A stretch of DNA of 28,368 bases from Asparagopsis taxiformis (GCA_030407315.1 JALQPE010000846.1:1-28368); one strand, 5' to 3'; numbered from the stretch's first letter, positions 1 to 9,677 are shown. A program made the numbers and translations. The notes: generated by a model from the letters alone, not told the origin.

Positions 1-133
1 TTTATCCCAGGCGCCCTTTCCTACCGCCAGCTTGATGATTCCACATTGCGTGCATTTTTAGAAGAAAGAGCTGAAGAATGCAAAGAATCAGTCACCCTGT
101 CATCGCTGGACAGTCTCGTGTCTAAGAATTTAA
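1..133 (+). pseudogene. gypsy Gag fragment, edge-truncated
   Basis: Frame 1 is open from the edge, reads a plausible Gag segment ending in SKNLK, and then passes into the next frame at an A-homopolymer (132-137). The frame-2 reading starting at 137 continues the Gag sequence (DMHDASAVSRMQLLFVSYHT). A one-base change in the A-run is the simplest explanation of the break. No start codon is visible because the element continues to the left. Confidence 0.6.
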
Positions 134-136
134 AAA

Positions 137-2305
137 ATGGATATGCATGACGCATCTGCAGTATCACGAATGCAATTACTGTTTGTGTCCTACCATACAT
201 TATTGCGTCAAAATGGCCTCTTATGGGTAATGGAAACGTCCCCGAAGGTAGCTGTAAATCATGTACTATCGGCTATCCGTCCTAAGGCGATGCAGAACAG
301 GCTGAAGGACGATCTTTCTTTCGCCCACAGCAGGCTCAGGAAGGACTTCAAGGGTTTCATGGAACATGCGATGCGACTAGCTGAAGCGTTCCAGCTTCTT
401 GATACCGGCCACAGCAGCCATACTAGCGAAAACGGTACACATGGCTCGAAGAGAGCCAACAAAAACTCCACAAAGGTGGGAGAAAACAAGTCAGTGACGA
501 AACCAAGCAGGATTGCTCGGTACGCCCCGCTCTGTCCATTCAAGCTGTGCGTCCCGCATGGCAGAAGGCATTATATACAAGACTGCCCTGCGTCCAATGA
601 GGAGCAGAAGCGAGAAATGCGGCGAGAATTGGCCGAGCGCAAGGCCAGAGACGGACCGGCACACTCTACAAGAGCTCGTAGCGCTGCAAAAGAACAAGGA
701 AAACCAACTGTCTCTGGACGTCTTAGCAAGAGACATGAATTTTCATCAGGAAGAAGTATTGGAGGCTGCAAAATAACTGTCTCGAATGGAGTTACGGCTA
801 TAGACACTCAAGGACGTTGTGATGATGGCAGCGACGACAGCTTGGCATCACGACGCGTTGCAGAAAACGCCGCTGCACGTGGAATTGGTACAATAGAAAG
901 TATCAAGCCAGTTACACTACAAGTGGCACTGCGAAAAGGGAAGAAAGCGGAAACATTTAGGTTTTCGAGAGCATGGAAAGTACCTCGAACTGTCCTAAAT
1001 CTATCTTCCGGACCATTGGCACTCCTTAACGCCTCCTTTCTAGTGCCAGATGATGAGCTGGCATGCGAGGAGCTACTTTTGGGGCAGCCCATACTTCGAC
1101 ACCTGCGAATTGACTCGCAAACTTTACTGGAAATGCATCGTGTGGCGCTTGATGGATCAGATTGCTCACCAGTCGGGAATCCTACTGTCCCCTCAGGTGG
1201 CGGTAAACTCAGCCGCCTCATGGTCGCCCGAATCAATCGAGTAGACAATGGCGCGATTACAGACGAGGAGAATTGTTCTGTAACATCGCCTGGGAATATG
1301 CGGAAAAGACTTGACTACTTTACTCTACAGAACGAGCCCGATCCGTTCCCTGACCCGTGTTTACTAGATACTGCTGATAGCGAACAGCAGGAGGAGACTG
1401 CAAAAGCCGTAAGCGACATGATTACTCGTGCACACGACTCCGGTTTGCCGGAAAAATATCGTCGAAAGCTCGAGTCAATAGTGTACGCCCACTTTGACGT
1501 TTTTCGAATTGGCCTGTCTTCCGGACCACCTGCAGACCTACCTCCACTGCGCATTACTCTTTCGAGGGATGCCCGCCCAACAAGGGTAAAGTTGCGCAAT
1601 TATTCGCAACAACAGCACGAATTCCTAACGGACTTTGTACACAAACTGGTCGAGAAAGGGTTAGCTTATCCAAATCCTACTGCAGCATGGGCTGCTGCGC
1701 CCCTTTTGGTACCTAAGCCCGGCCCGGCCCGATTTAGATTCACGGTTGACTTACGCCCCGTGAACAAATATACCGTCAAACACCAGTATCCAATGCCTAA
1801 TCTGGAACACGCGATATCCCAACTCGTGCACTCCCAAGTTTATGCCACGTTTGACCTATCTGCAGGGTACTGGCAACTACCATTACACCCTGCCAGTCAG
1901 GAATGCCAATCATTCCTGACTCCTGACAATGTATACTCACCAACAAGGGTTCTTCACGGCACCACCAACGCCGTGGCACATCTCCAGTCTGCGCTCACGT
2001 CCATCATCCCACCCGACCTCCGCCCTCATGTACTCATTTGGCTTGATGACATATTAAGCCACCGTTCATCCGTCGACTCGCTATTAGACACCATTGAAGG
2101 CATATTTTCGTTTTTTAAGCAGCGTCATATTCATTTACATCCAGGCAAATGCAATTTGTTTGCAACATCTATCTCTTGGTGTGGTCGTCTTATCTCTAAA
2201 CACGGAATAAGGTTTGACCCGAGACGCTTAGATGCTCTCACCTCCATGTCGCCGCCAACTACGGGCGCGCATTGCAACAATTTCTTTGCGCTATGCAATG
2301 GGTGA
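137..2305 (+). pseudogene. gypsy Gag C-terminus, protease and reverse transcriptase
   Basis: The 722-aa frame starts with the C-terminal half of Gag. A zinc-knuckle-like C-x4-C-x6-H-x4-C motif is encoded near 533-590. A retropepsin-like region follows, with a candidate catalytic motif reading DDGSDDS near 820-845 in place of the usual D-S/T-G. Reverse transcriptase begins near 1560, with motifs FTVDLRPVN and YATFDLSAGYWQ and the catalytic box WLDD at 2038-2049, where Y/F-x-D-D is usual. The frame ends in unrelated residues because a one-base shift near 2270 throws the RNase H part into another frame. The upstream in-frame codon is TAA (131-133), so the ATG at 137 is probably not a real start. 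Confidence 0.85.
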
Positions 2306-2742
2306 AGAGTTGCATACCCAGTTTTGCAGACATCACGAAGTCTCTGCAAGACTTTCTGCAGCAGGTATATACCCATGCCCCAAAACGCACTAAATCGTCT
2401 CTTTCTCGCATCTCCCTGGCTTCTCTCGGATGGGGAGAGGACATGGACAATGCCTTTGAATGCTGTAAGCAAGCACTGTCATCGCAAGTTACCCTCAGCC
2501 ATCGAGATCCGCAGAAACGCTTGTGCGTTTACACTGACGCGTCCGATGAGATATGGTCTGGTATCATTACACAGGTCATCCATACTGACCTAGGGAAACC
2601 CCACGCAGAGCAGCAACACGAGCCCCTCGCCTTCCTATCCGGCAGTTTCAATAACACACAATTGCGATGGTCCACGTTGGAAAAGGAGTCGTTCGCAATA
2701 CTGGCAACACTCGAACGAATGCACTGGCTCGTGCGACGCCAG
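2272..2742 (+). pseudogene. gypsy connection domain and RNase H, frame-shifted piece
   Basis: This frame continues the polyprotein directly after the shift at about 2270 (LQQFLCAMQWVKSCIPSFADITKSLQDFL, the RT connection region in outline). It contains the RNase H landmarks CVYTDASDEIWSG (first catalytic Asp), PLAFLSGSFN and the STLEKESFAIL helix (catalytic Glu). The frame is lost again near 2740. It is clearly part of the same pol gene, not a separate gene. Confidence 0.85.
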
Positions 2743-3586
2743 CTGGTTTCGATCTTTACACTGACCACAACAACATAATCTTTATCTTCGACCCTTTATC
2801 GCTGCTCCCAGACCTCGCGCAGAGTTCTATCAAAAAAGTATTGCGCTGGGCAGTACGTATGAGTATGTACAACTATGTATGTATTCACATTAAGGGTGAT
2901 GACAACGTGTGGGCTGATCTATTAGGCAGATGGTCTGCCCCACCAACACTTCGCCGACTTATTTCGATACCGCCTCTATTGTCCAGTCAAGATTCGGAAT
3001 TTGACTGGCCGAGTGAAGCCGAAATCGCTCGGGTGCAGAAACACCACGCAGCATCACGTCCAGCATCCGTCATGAATGTCAATGGGATATGGAGAACTAA
3101 AGGAGGAAATATTTGGATCCCGGATGAGGTAGATGAATTACAACTCCGGTTGTGCATAGTCGCTCACACCAGCTGTGGCGGCCACCGCGGCCAGGATGCC
3201 ACTGAGCGAGCTATTCGGCGACACTTCTATTGGTCGACAATGAAGACTGACATTAGAACTTTTGTTCAGTCCTGCATCCACTGCATCTCCACCACAGCAG
3301 GAGATAAGCAGCCACGACCACTGGGTACCGCCTTGCATGGCTCCGCACCCAACGATTTACTGCAATTCGATTACTTGGAAATGGCACCGAGCAATAATGG
3401 TTGCAAGTACATACTTCTACTTCGTGATGACTTTTCTTCATATTGCTGGCTTGTACCATTCGCAGCTGCGAATGCTGAGAACGCAGCAGACGCCATAATA
3501 GAGTGGGCTAGCACCTTTACTATCCCGAAAGGGATGATGTCCGATGGAGGCAGCCACTTCAAGAATGAGACAGTACGTCGTGTGTG
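2742..3586 (+). pseudogene. gypsy RNase H end and N-terminal half of integrase
   Basis: The frame resumes with FDLYTDHNNI (third RNase H acidic residue), then GDDNVWADLLGR. The integrase H2C2 zinc domain is complete (H..H in the segment around HTSCGGHRG, C..C in CIHC). The catalytic core has FDYLEMA (first Asp) and MSDGGSHFKN (second Asp). The copia element enters immediately after NETVRRV, before the catalytic Glu, so this half alone is inactive. Residues following 3586 in the same frame come from the copia LTR. Confidence 0.9.
3582..3586. repeat. target-site duplication GTGTG, left copy
   Basis: GTGTG precedes the LTR terminus TGTGAAAC and is matched by GTGTG at 8457-8461 following the other terminus. 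Both copies fall in the same codon phase of the gypsy integrase. Confidence 0.85.
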
Positions 3587-3743
3587 TGTGAAACAAACGT
3601 GGTTGCTTGACCGTTTATTCCTCCCCGAGATCGTCGGCGGAGGTTTATCTATGTGTTGTGATGACTGTAAGTACTGTAAATGTGTAAGTTATTCGGAAAG
3701 GCTGGATGTAGTCACAGCGCGGAAAAAGAGAAGTTATTCGTCA
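3587..3743 (-). repeat. copia element 1 3' LTR, 157 bp with a 45-bp insertion
   Basis: Positions 3587-3695 match 8345-8453 base for base. The remaining TCA (3741-3743) is separated from it by 45 extra bases (3696-3740) ending in a second copy of AAGTTATTCG. In element orientation the LTR begins TGACGAATAACTT, and its TGA is the stop codon of gag-pol. Confidence 0.8.
3614..3643 (-). terminator. poly(A) signal preceded by a hairpin in the copia 3' LTR
   Basis: On the minus strand a hairpin (arms CCTCC.GCCGA-like and TCGG.GGAGG, one bulged base; plus-strand 3620-3643) is directly followed by AATAAA (plus-strand 3614-3619). The same arrangement occurs at 8372-8401 in the 5' LTR and, with a different stem sequence, at 12185-12211 in the second copia element. 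Confidence 0.65.
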
Positions 3744-6700
3744 GTCGCCGCGCGCTGTGAGTGGATTCAGACGAAGGAGTTGTACCTTGGCAGTGAATTG
3801 TGCAGGCTTGAGAGCCTTAGTTAATAGGTCTGCTGGGTTTTGCGCAGAAGGGATATGTGTAGGGAGTATAAACTTTTGTTTGACCTGTTCTCGTAGCCAA
3901 TGGAATTTGACGTCAATGTGACGTGAGGTTGGTGTGGGGTATTTGGCTTTAGCAGTACTGATGGCAGCTGCGTTGTCCATATAGAGAGGAATTGGGTCTG
4001 TTTGCGCGTGTCCCAGTTCTGTGAGAAAGTTAGAAATCGATTTGAGTAGTAAGGTTGTTTGGAAAGCAGCGATATATTCAGCTGCGTGTGTAGAGGTGAC
4101 AACGTTGCGTTGTCGGCGAGACTGCCATGATATGGGTGCACTGTTGTAAAATATGATGGATCCAGAGGTAGAGCGGCGCGTATCAGGGCAAGCAGCAAAG
4201 TCGGAATCCGAATAAGCTTGTAAGCCGGTGGAGAATCCGCGAGGGTATAGAATTCCTTTGGATGAGGAGGTTTTGAGATGGCGTAAAATACGGATGGCGG
4301 CCTTCCAATGGTGTTGTGTCGGAGCATGTGAGTAACGGCCGAGGAAGCCTACAATGTAGGATAAGTCGGGGCGGGTGGAATCACATAGGTATCGAAGGGA
4401 TCCTATAAGGCTTTTGTATTCATAAGTGGATGTGTCCAGTGGTTTGCTTTCACTGTTTAAGTCGGCAACGATTTCTGAAGCGATGGGAGATGGGAAGGGT
4501 TTGGCATCAGTTTGTCCAAAGCGATCGATGAGATTTTGGATGTATCCAGGCTGTGAAATCTTGATGCCTTCTTTTGAGTGTTCTACTTTCCAGCCAAGTA
4601 TGTTTGTTACTTGTCCGAGATCTTTGAGAGTATATTTCTGTTGAAGTCTTGTTTTAACCTTATTGACAAGGGGAATATGGTTAGAGACCACGAGGAAGTC
4701 ATCCACCGTGATGACGAGTAAGACGAAGTGGGATGGGTTAATTTGGTGACGGAGAAGAAAAGAGCAGGTGTCAGATGTAAGGCGGGAGAAGTCGGAGACG
4801 TTGAGAAAGTCTGCCAGGCCTTCAGTGAATATCTTACAAGCCTGGCGACTGCCATACATGTTTCCAGTCAGTTTGGCTACATGATTTGGATATTTTAAAG
4901 TGCCATCGAAACGGCGCGGTTGGTGGAGGAAGATGTGTCGATCTTCTGTAAACAGCTCATGTAAGAATGCGGCTTCAAGGTCCCAGTGAAAGGTGTGCCA
5001 ATTATGAGCAGCCGCAAGTGCTAGGGCCGTTCGTATCGCTTCGCGGCTGGCAACTGGACTAGATAAATCATCCGGATCGTAGTGTAGGCCGGAAATTTGG
5101 CGGTCACCTCGTATAGTACAGCGAACTTTGCGGGTAGTGGGTGAACCATCACTGTCAGTTTTGAGTTTTATGACAGTTTGAACCGGGAGGAGCTTCGTAT
5201 TGGGTGGGACATCGGTCTTGGGTATGTACGTCAGTACACCACGCTCTTCCAAATTGTCGAGTTCTGCGTTCCATGCAATTTCCCATTCCCTGGCGTCTGG
5301 AGCGGATCGAGCTTGCTTTACGTTTTTGGGCTCCGTAAAGGTTAACGACGGTGTTTTGGCAGTTAGTGTCATCGATGAGGGAGATGTGGTACAAATGGGA
5401 TCATGCAGGGGGTCGTAAATGGTGAAATCTCGTGTGCGGCATCGTGATATCTTGTGTGAGTTGCGATCGTAAACAAAGTAGTGGTTGTAGTCGCATCGTC
5501 CAATGTATGTGACGAGTTTGGAACGGGACTGCAGTTTGTTATGTGGGGATGGGTCATGGATGTAGCCGTCGGTACCGAATGGGAGGAGTGAGTCGACTTG
5601 TGGGTGAATATTGTGCCAAAGGGCAGCTGGGAGCTGGCCATGTGCTGCATGCGGGGTGTGGTTGTACGTGTCAGCTGCGGCAATGGCAGCGTAGTCCCAC
5701 AGTTCTAATGGTAAATTGGCGGATAGGAGTGTGGTACGGGTTGTGTTCATGATTGTACGATTCACTCGCTCGGCAAGAGAATTTTCTTGCGGGGTGTGAG
5801 GTATGGTAGGGTGAAGGTGGATGTTGTGTTGTTTGTAAAAGGATGTGAGGGAATGTGTGTGGTATTCTTTGGCATTGTCTGAGGTGAGCTGTGTGATGCG
5901 GTGTGGGGTATGAGTGAGTGTGTCAGTGATGTGTTGAGATAGGGTGGAGCCTACGTCCGCTTTTGATTTGATGGGTATCAGAGTGAGGAATCTGCTGCCT
6001 TCGTCAAGGAAGGTAATGAAGAAACGATTGCGGGAAAAGGAATTATGAGGCATGGGACCGCAGACATCGGTGTGTAGGTGAGAACCGATAGGGGCAAGGC
6101 GTACTTTGCGGCGGAATGGAGCTGCGTGCATTTTTCCTTGTGCACAGCCAGAGCAGATGAAATCACGAGGGGGTGTGCGGAGCAGTGTTGAAGGCATGTT
6201 GGAAACAAGGCCATTCTTAGCCATGTAGTGAATCTTGTTTGGATGAATGTGGTTCAGTTTAAGATGCCACTTGTGGTAGTCTCTGATAGTGGACGGTAGA
6301 TCCGCCTTGAGTCTTGGGTGCGTTCGTGGAGGGATACGAGGTTTTTGAGATTGGGGCTTCTTGGAAATGACCTTTTTGAGAAATGTAATAGGTTGAGAAC
6401 GTTTCTGTGAGCGCGATTTGCGAAGGCGCTTGGGAATTATATTTGGCGTTTGAGCTGGTGGCTTGTTTGTAGAGGATAGTTTGATTTGTTTTGATTTTCG
6501 TATGGTAGGGAGTGCTCGTGCGCCATTGGCAAGCGTTTTTTGCCTGTTGTTCCTTCTTAAGCGGCGTAATTGCGACTTGTGTGGGTTAGGATATCGTAGA
6601 CGATAGAGTCCTTCGCGCGTCTTGGAAGCAGTGGCTACGATTTGGTCGCTGGGTGGGGGAGGAGATGGTGTTTTAATGAAAGCTGTTTTCCGTTGGAATA

Positions 6701-7958
6701 TGACGTCGTGTGTTTTGGCTATTTGGCCCACGGATAGCAGATTATGCTGCAGTGAGGGAGCCACGACGACGTCGTGTGCCGGGAGGGGAGTGTGTTGTAG
6801 CGCAGGAATTGACGCTCGTCCACCATGTGTTACTTGTGCACGTCTGCCATCTGCGCATATTGTGGAAGACAGTTTCACGGGGATGTCTGTGGAGGGAGAA
6901 GTGAGGTGAGTACGATTTGCTCCGGAATCGAGAATGTAAGTTGTATGTTGACTGGAACTTACGTCATCGGAGTCAGAGTGTGGAGCAGGAGAATCATATC
7001 CTTCGGAGGGGTCAATAGCTTGGTGACCAATGTTTTGCGGCGGCGTGCGGCGGAATTGTTTGTGGTCGGAAGTATGCGGAAGACGTTCAAGCCGCTTGCG
7101 CATTTTGCAGTGGGAAGTATCATGGGAGCTCGTACCATGCATGGTGCACCATCTGCCAGAGTGGCCATGTGGCCTTGGTATGTGGTTTTCGGGGTGAAAG
7201 GGATGAGGTTTGGGTGTGCGGCGAGTATAGCTGCGGCGTTGGTAGTATCGTTGAGGGTTTCGGATGAAGGGAGGAGGAGTAGAATGGTTGGTGGGTTGGT
7301 TGGAGATAGAAGAGCATGAGCGGAGGTCATCGTGTTTGAGCATCATGGCAGTGATGTGATGAAGAGAGGGTGGTCGGTCAGGATTCAAATCCATGTGTGC
7401 TGACACGGTTTGTAGGAATGTTGTCCATTCGGAATGACCTTCTAAGGCTTCCAGCATGAAACGAATGGTGGTTTGCTCGTTGGAAATTTCGGGGTAGTTG
7501 GATCTGATCATGACTGTCCGAAGTTCAAGGTGCTGATTGATGAAATTAGAAATGGGGGTAGAATGTGACCAATGTATGGAACGAGCTTTTCGGCGTAGGT
7601 TCTCAGGGGATTTTTCCGGACTCACGGTGGTCATTCGGTGATGAATTTTGTTGTATAAAACACTAATAGGTCCGTGGAGTTCCGAGTCGGTGTAGTGTTT
7701 CATGATGTCTTGAGATAAAGTGGATAGTACAAGCAATTGGGCTTGTGTGTGTTTGGTGAAGTGCTCGGTCGCCATAATAGGGTCAGACGGAACAGGTATG
7801 TTGTTGGTCAAGTGGTCGTAGACACCTTGGGCTCGAGCAAAATGTTCCACCGTTATTTTCCATGGAATGTAATTCCCATTGTTGAGTTCTGGTATTTCCA
7901 ATTGGTGCTGGATCTGTGGAGTAGGCGGAACGGGGGTGGAATGTTCATGGTCAGCCAT
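3741..7958 (-). CDS. copia Gag-Pol polyprotein, intact, 1405 aa
   Basis: One uninterrupted frame encodes the full set of copia proteins. Gag occupies roughly residues 1-260, followed by a zinc knuckle variant C271-x2-H-x4-H-x4-C284, where His replaces the usual second Cys. Protease has ILDSGAN around D344. Integrase has an HHCC zinc domain (H565, H570, C602, C605) and catalytic D631, D694 (SDNAKEY) and E730 (LAERVNR). Reverse transcriptase has WDLEAAFLHE (D993) and a TVDD box (D1086, D1087). RNase H has YSDSDFA (D1251), AAEY (E1294) and MDNAAA (D1328), ending in the HIDVKFHWLRE segment. The start MADHEHSTP is supported by alignment with the second element's start MAQNPEIT. The stop codon is the first three bases of the 3' LTR. 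All catalytic residues are present, so it may be functional. Confidence 0.97.
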   Translation of the reverse strand: MADHEHSTPVPPTPQIQHQLEIPELNNGNYIPWKITVEHFARAQGVYDHLTNNIPVPSDPIMATEHFTKHTQAQLLVLSTLSQDIMKHYTDSELHGPISVLYNKIHHRMTTVSPEKSPENLRRKARSIHWSHSTPISNFINQHLELRTVMIRSNYPEISNEQTTIRFMLEALEGHSEWTTFLQTVSAHMDLNPDRPPSLHHITAMMLKHDDLRSCSSISNQPTNHSTPPPFIRNPQRYYQRRSYTRRTPKPHPFHPENHIPRPHGHSGRWCTMHGTSSHDTSHCKMRKRLERLPHTSDHKQFRRTPPQNIGHQAIDPSEGYDSPAPHSDSDDVSSSQHTTYILDSGANRTHLTSPSTDIPVKLSSTICADGRRAQVTHGGRASIPALQHTPLPAHDVVVAPSLQHNLLSVGQIAKTHDVIFQRKTAFIKTPSPPPPSDQIVATASKTREGLYRLRYPNPHKSQLRRLRRNNRQKTLANGARALPTIRKSKQIKLSSTNKPPAQTPNIIPKRLRKSRSQKRSQPITFLKKVISKKPQSQKPRIPPRTHPRLKADLPSTIRDYHKWHLKLNHIHPNKIHYMAKNGLVSNMPSTLLRTPPRDFICSGCAQGKMHAAPFRRKVRLAPIGSHLHTDVCGPMPHNSFSRNRFFITFLDEGSRFLTLIPIKSKADVGSTLSQHITDTLTHTPHRITQLTSDNAKEYHTHSLTSFYKQHNIHLHPTIPHTPQENSLAERVNRTIMNTTRTTLLSANLPLELWDYAAIAAADTYNHTPHAAHGQLPAALWHNIHPQVDSLLPFGTDGYIHDPSPHNKLQSRSKLVTYIGRCDYNHYFVYDRNSHKISRCRTRDFTIYDPLHDPICTTSPSSMTLTAKTPSLTFTEPKNVKQARSAPDAREWEIAWNAELDNLEERGVLTYIPKTDVPPNTKLLPVQTVIKLKTDSDGSPTTRKVRCTIRGDRQISGLHYDPDDLSSPVASREAIRTALALAAAHNWHTFHWDLEAAFLHELFTEDRHIFLHQPRRFDGTLKYPNHVAKLTGNMYGSRQACKIFTEGLADFLNVSDFSRLTSDTCSFLLRHQINPSHFVLLVITVDDFLVVSNHIPLVNKVKTRLQQKYTLKDLGQVTNILGWKVEHSKEGIKISQPGYIQNLIDRFGQTDAKPFPSPIASEIVADLNSESKPLDTSTYEYKSLIGSLRYLCDSTRPDLSYIVGFLGRYSHAPTQHHWKAAIRILRHLKTSSSKGILYPRGFSTGLQAYSDSDFAACPDTRRSTSGSIIFYNSAPISWQSRRQRNVVTSTHAAEYIAAFQTTLLLKSISNFLTELGHAQTDPIPLYMDNAAAISTAKAKYPTPTSRHIDVKFHWLREQVKQKFILPTHIPSAQNPADLLTKALKPAQFTAKVQLLRLNPLTARGD

Positions 7959-8078
7959 GTTGTGAAGTTTGAGTGTTTCTGGAATAGAAGTAGAAAGTCA
8001 ACAGAAATTGGGGAAAGGTCGCCGGAAAAATGAGGTAGTGGATGAGTAAGTGTGTGTGGGAAACACGTCGAAAATATA

Positions 8079-8286
8079 GCCGTAAAAGAGGCGTGATATT
8101 GAGAGGTGAGGGTCGCCGTGGACAGAGGCGAGATTGTGAAATGTAGATATCGCCGTAAAAGAGGCGTGTGATCAGTTACTGCCGTAAAAGAGGCGTGATA
8201 ACGGGCTGGGAGTGTCGCCGTAAGAGAGGCGTGGAGCTAGATGGTGCCGTAAGAGAGGCACGGGTAGTGTGCAGCCGTGAGATCGG
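8079..8286. repeat. seven leader repeats, core GCCGTAAAAGAGGCGTG
   Basis: Copies begin at 8079, 8115, 8152, 8181, 8217, 8246 and 8274, giving steps of 36, 37, 29, 36, 29 and 28 bp. The fourth is an exact 17-mer match to the first; others differ by a few bases, and the last is partial. The core can form a small stem (CGCC/GGCG). They lie in the untranslated leader between primer-binding site and gag. The second element's leader shares the TCTTTACGGCGA core. Confidence 0.85.
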
Positions 8287-8323
8287 TGATTAGAAAGAAT
8301 GGGCGGGTGGAGGGAAGCAGATT

Positions 8324-8344
8324 GTAGCGTCTGGGCTCATAACC
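8324..8344 (-). promoter_or_regulatory. primer-binding site for an initiator tRNA-Met half
   Basis: Directly after the 5' LTR the element reads GGTTATGAGCCCAGACG. Its complement, CTGGGCTCATAACC, is the anticodon arm of eukaryotic initiator tRNA-Met including the CAT anticodon, not the tRNA 3' end. Priming by the cleaved 5' half of this tRNA is established for Drosophila copia and yeast Ty5. Confidence 0.8.
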
Positions 8345-8456
8345 TGTGAAACAAACGTGGTTGCTTGACCGTTTATTCCTCCCCGAGATCGTCGGCGGAG
8401 GTTTATCTATGTGTTGTGATGACTGTAAGTACTGTAAATGTGTAAGTTATTCGTCA
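8345..8456 (-). repeat. copia element 1 5' LTR, 112 bp
   Basis: In element orientation this LTR starts TGACG and ends CACA, with the primer-binding site directly adjacent. At 112 bp it is unusually short for a copia element. The second copia element in this window has a related 124-bp LTR starting TGACGAAGAACT, which supports this boundary. Confidence 0.9.
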
Positions 8457-8461
8457 GTGTG
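8457..8461. repeat. target-site duplication GTGTG, right copy
   Basis: GTGTG follows the LTR end TTATTCGTCA and leads back into the integrase reading VCKGLMS. Confidence 0.85.
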
Positions 8462-9343
8462 CAAGGGTCTGATGTCCCCACACCACTTTACACTCCCCTA
8501 TTCACCTTGGAGTAACGGAGGTGTAGAGAGGCTCGGAAAAGAGGTTTTACGAGCTTTCCGGGCCATACTCTCTGAGCTCCGCCTGCGGCCTAATGAATGG
8601 CCAGACTTGGCTCCAGTTGTACAGAGTGCTCTGAACAACTCACCATCACCGCAGCGTCGCAATATGGCGCCAATCACTATCTTCTGTGGTCTGCCCCCCA
8701 CTACTCCTGTCAGTACGTTCAAGAGGTCTTCTACTGGATCCATTGTTTCCTTACAGAACGCTCGTGAGGAGCTCAGCAAGTGTCTGTCAGCAGTACAAGA
8801 GAAACTCTCCGAGTTACATCCGCTGGTTAATGTATCTCTGCGTTCCAACCGTCAGCGAGCACGTTCGGCAGCATCAAAAGGAGTACTGCCTAACTTCTGT
8901 GAGGGAGACTATGTGCTCGTGGCCAGAGAAGAGTTCCCCGCAGGTGAGAAATTAAGCTTGCGTTGGAGAGGCCCACGCCGTATTGTGAAAGCAATATCTG
9001 ATCACGTCTACAAAGTGGAAGACTTACGAAATGGAGCATGTGAAGATGTCCATGCATGTAGACTGAGGTTTTATTCTGACTCCTCTCTGGATACAGCCGC
9101 GATATTCCCGCATGTGTTAAGTTCAGAAACAGGGATGCAGGTCGCACGGCTGATGGGCATAGAGCGAACGACGGACGGTTTAATGGTCCACGTCAGGTGG
9201 AAAGGGTTATCACCCAAGGAAGACACTCTTGAGCCATTGCAGAAGGCATATGAAGACGTGCCTAAGCTTGTCGAGCGCCTCCTCGCCCGAGCTTCGATGC
9301 CCAGCGATTTAGTGGCAGAGGCAAAAGAAGCGCTTGCCCTTCG

Positions 9344-9353
9344 AGAAAGGGGT
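9344..9353 (+). other. polypurine tract of the gypsy element
   Basis: GAGAAAGGGG lies immediately before a TGTGTAG start of the 3' LTR, the expected place for plus-strand priming. It overlaps the last codons of the integrase frame. Confidence 0.65.
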
Positions 9354-9430
9354 GTGTAGCGTATTCTCAGTCCTATCACAATCGAACACTACGACAACAA
9401 ATCATTTGGACAACACTTCTTGTGCACCGT

Positions 9431-9582
9431 GAACAGCGAGTGCTGTTCCTGTGACACTTTGTCACCGGAGACACAACAGCTACATACGGACAATGCGAAG
9501 CGAACTGTCTCCCCGAGACAGCGCTACTTACCTCGGCAAAGCGACACCTCATGGAAGTAGACTGACTGTCTCGTAAAGACAG
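9431..9582. repeat. four perfect stem-loops inside the gypsy LTR
   Basis: Four separate inverted repeats are visible: GAACAGC/GCTGTTC at 9431-9448, GTGACA/TGTCAC at 9451-9465, CTGTCTC/GAGACAG at 9505-9521 and CTGTCT/AGACAG at 9566-9582. The last two share the CTGTCT arm. They lie upstream of the TATA-like box, so they may be regulator-binding sites or RNA structures. Confidence 0.7.
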
Positions 9583-9642
9583 CGGCGACGACGTAGAAAC
9601 TTAGGGCAACTCATAGACCATCGTGAGAGGATTTCTTAGTTG

Positions 9643-9677
9643 TATTTAAGGACGTCTCAACTACTGGACTCAATAAA
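9643..9677 (+). promoter_or_regulatory. LTR TATA-like box and poly(A) signal
   Basis: TATTTAAG at 9643-9650 is followed 21 bp later by AATAAA at 9672-9677. Both are in the order expected across the U3/R part of an LTR. Motif matches only. Confidence 0.5.

Larger units (their letters stand above)
3587..8456 (-). mobile_element. complete, young Ty1/copia element nested in the gypsy integrase
   Basis: The element is 4870 bp with very short terminal repeats, a primer-binding site, a repeat-bearing leader and one intact gag-pol frame, all on the minus strand. The flanking GTGTG copies (3582-3586 and 8457-8461) are a 5-bp target duplication. The LTRs are identical over their shared 109 bp plus terminal TCA, apart from one 45-bp insertion. 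An intact frame and identical LTRs indicate a recent insertion and a possibly active element. Confidence 0.95.
8457..9359 (+). pseudogene. gypsy integrase C-terminal half with chromodomain
   Basis: Starting at the second copy of the target duplication, the frame reads VCKGLMSPHHF and then YSPWSNGGVERLGKEV, which holds the catalytic Glu of the D-D-E triad. The GPF/Y-like C-terminal domain follows (EGDYVLVAREE, LRWRGPRRIVKAI). The end is a chromodomain of the type AR-LMGIERTTDGLMVHVRWKG with DTLEPLQKAYEDVP, which chromoviruses use for chromatin targeting. The frame is in phase with 2742-3586 once the nested element is removed. The stop codon lies just inside the 3' LTR. Confidence 0.9.

Noticed and set aside
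8079..8286. Regularly spaced repeats resembling a CRISPR array
   Set aside because: The repeats are 17 bp and imperfect, with uneven 11-20 bp gaps, and lie in the untranslated leader of a copia element in eukaryotic DNA.
8346..8456. In-frame N-terminal extension of the gypsy integrase fragment
   Set aside because: These codons are copia LTR sequence; the same peptide appears at the end of the upstream integrase piece because both LTR copies are translated.
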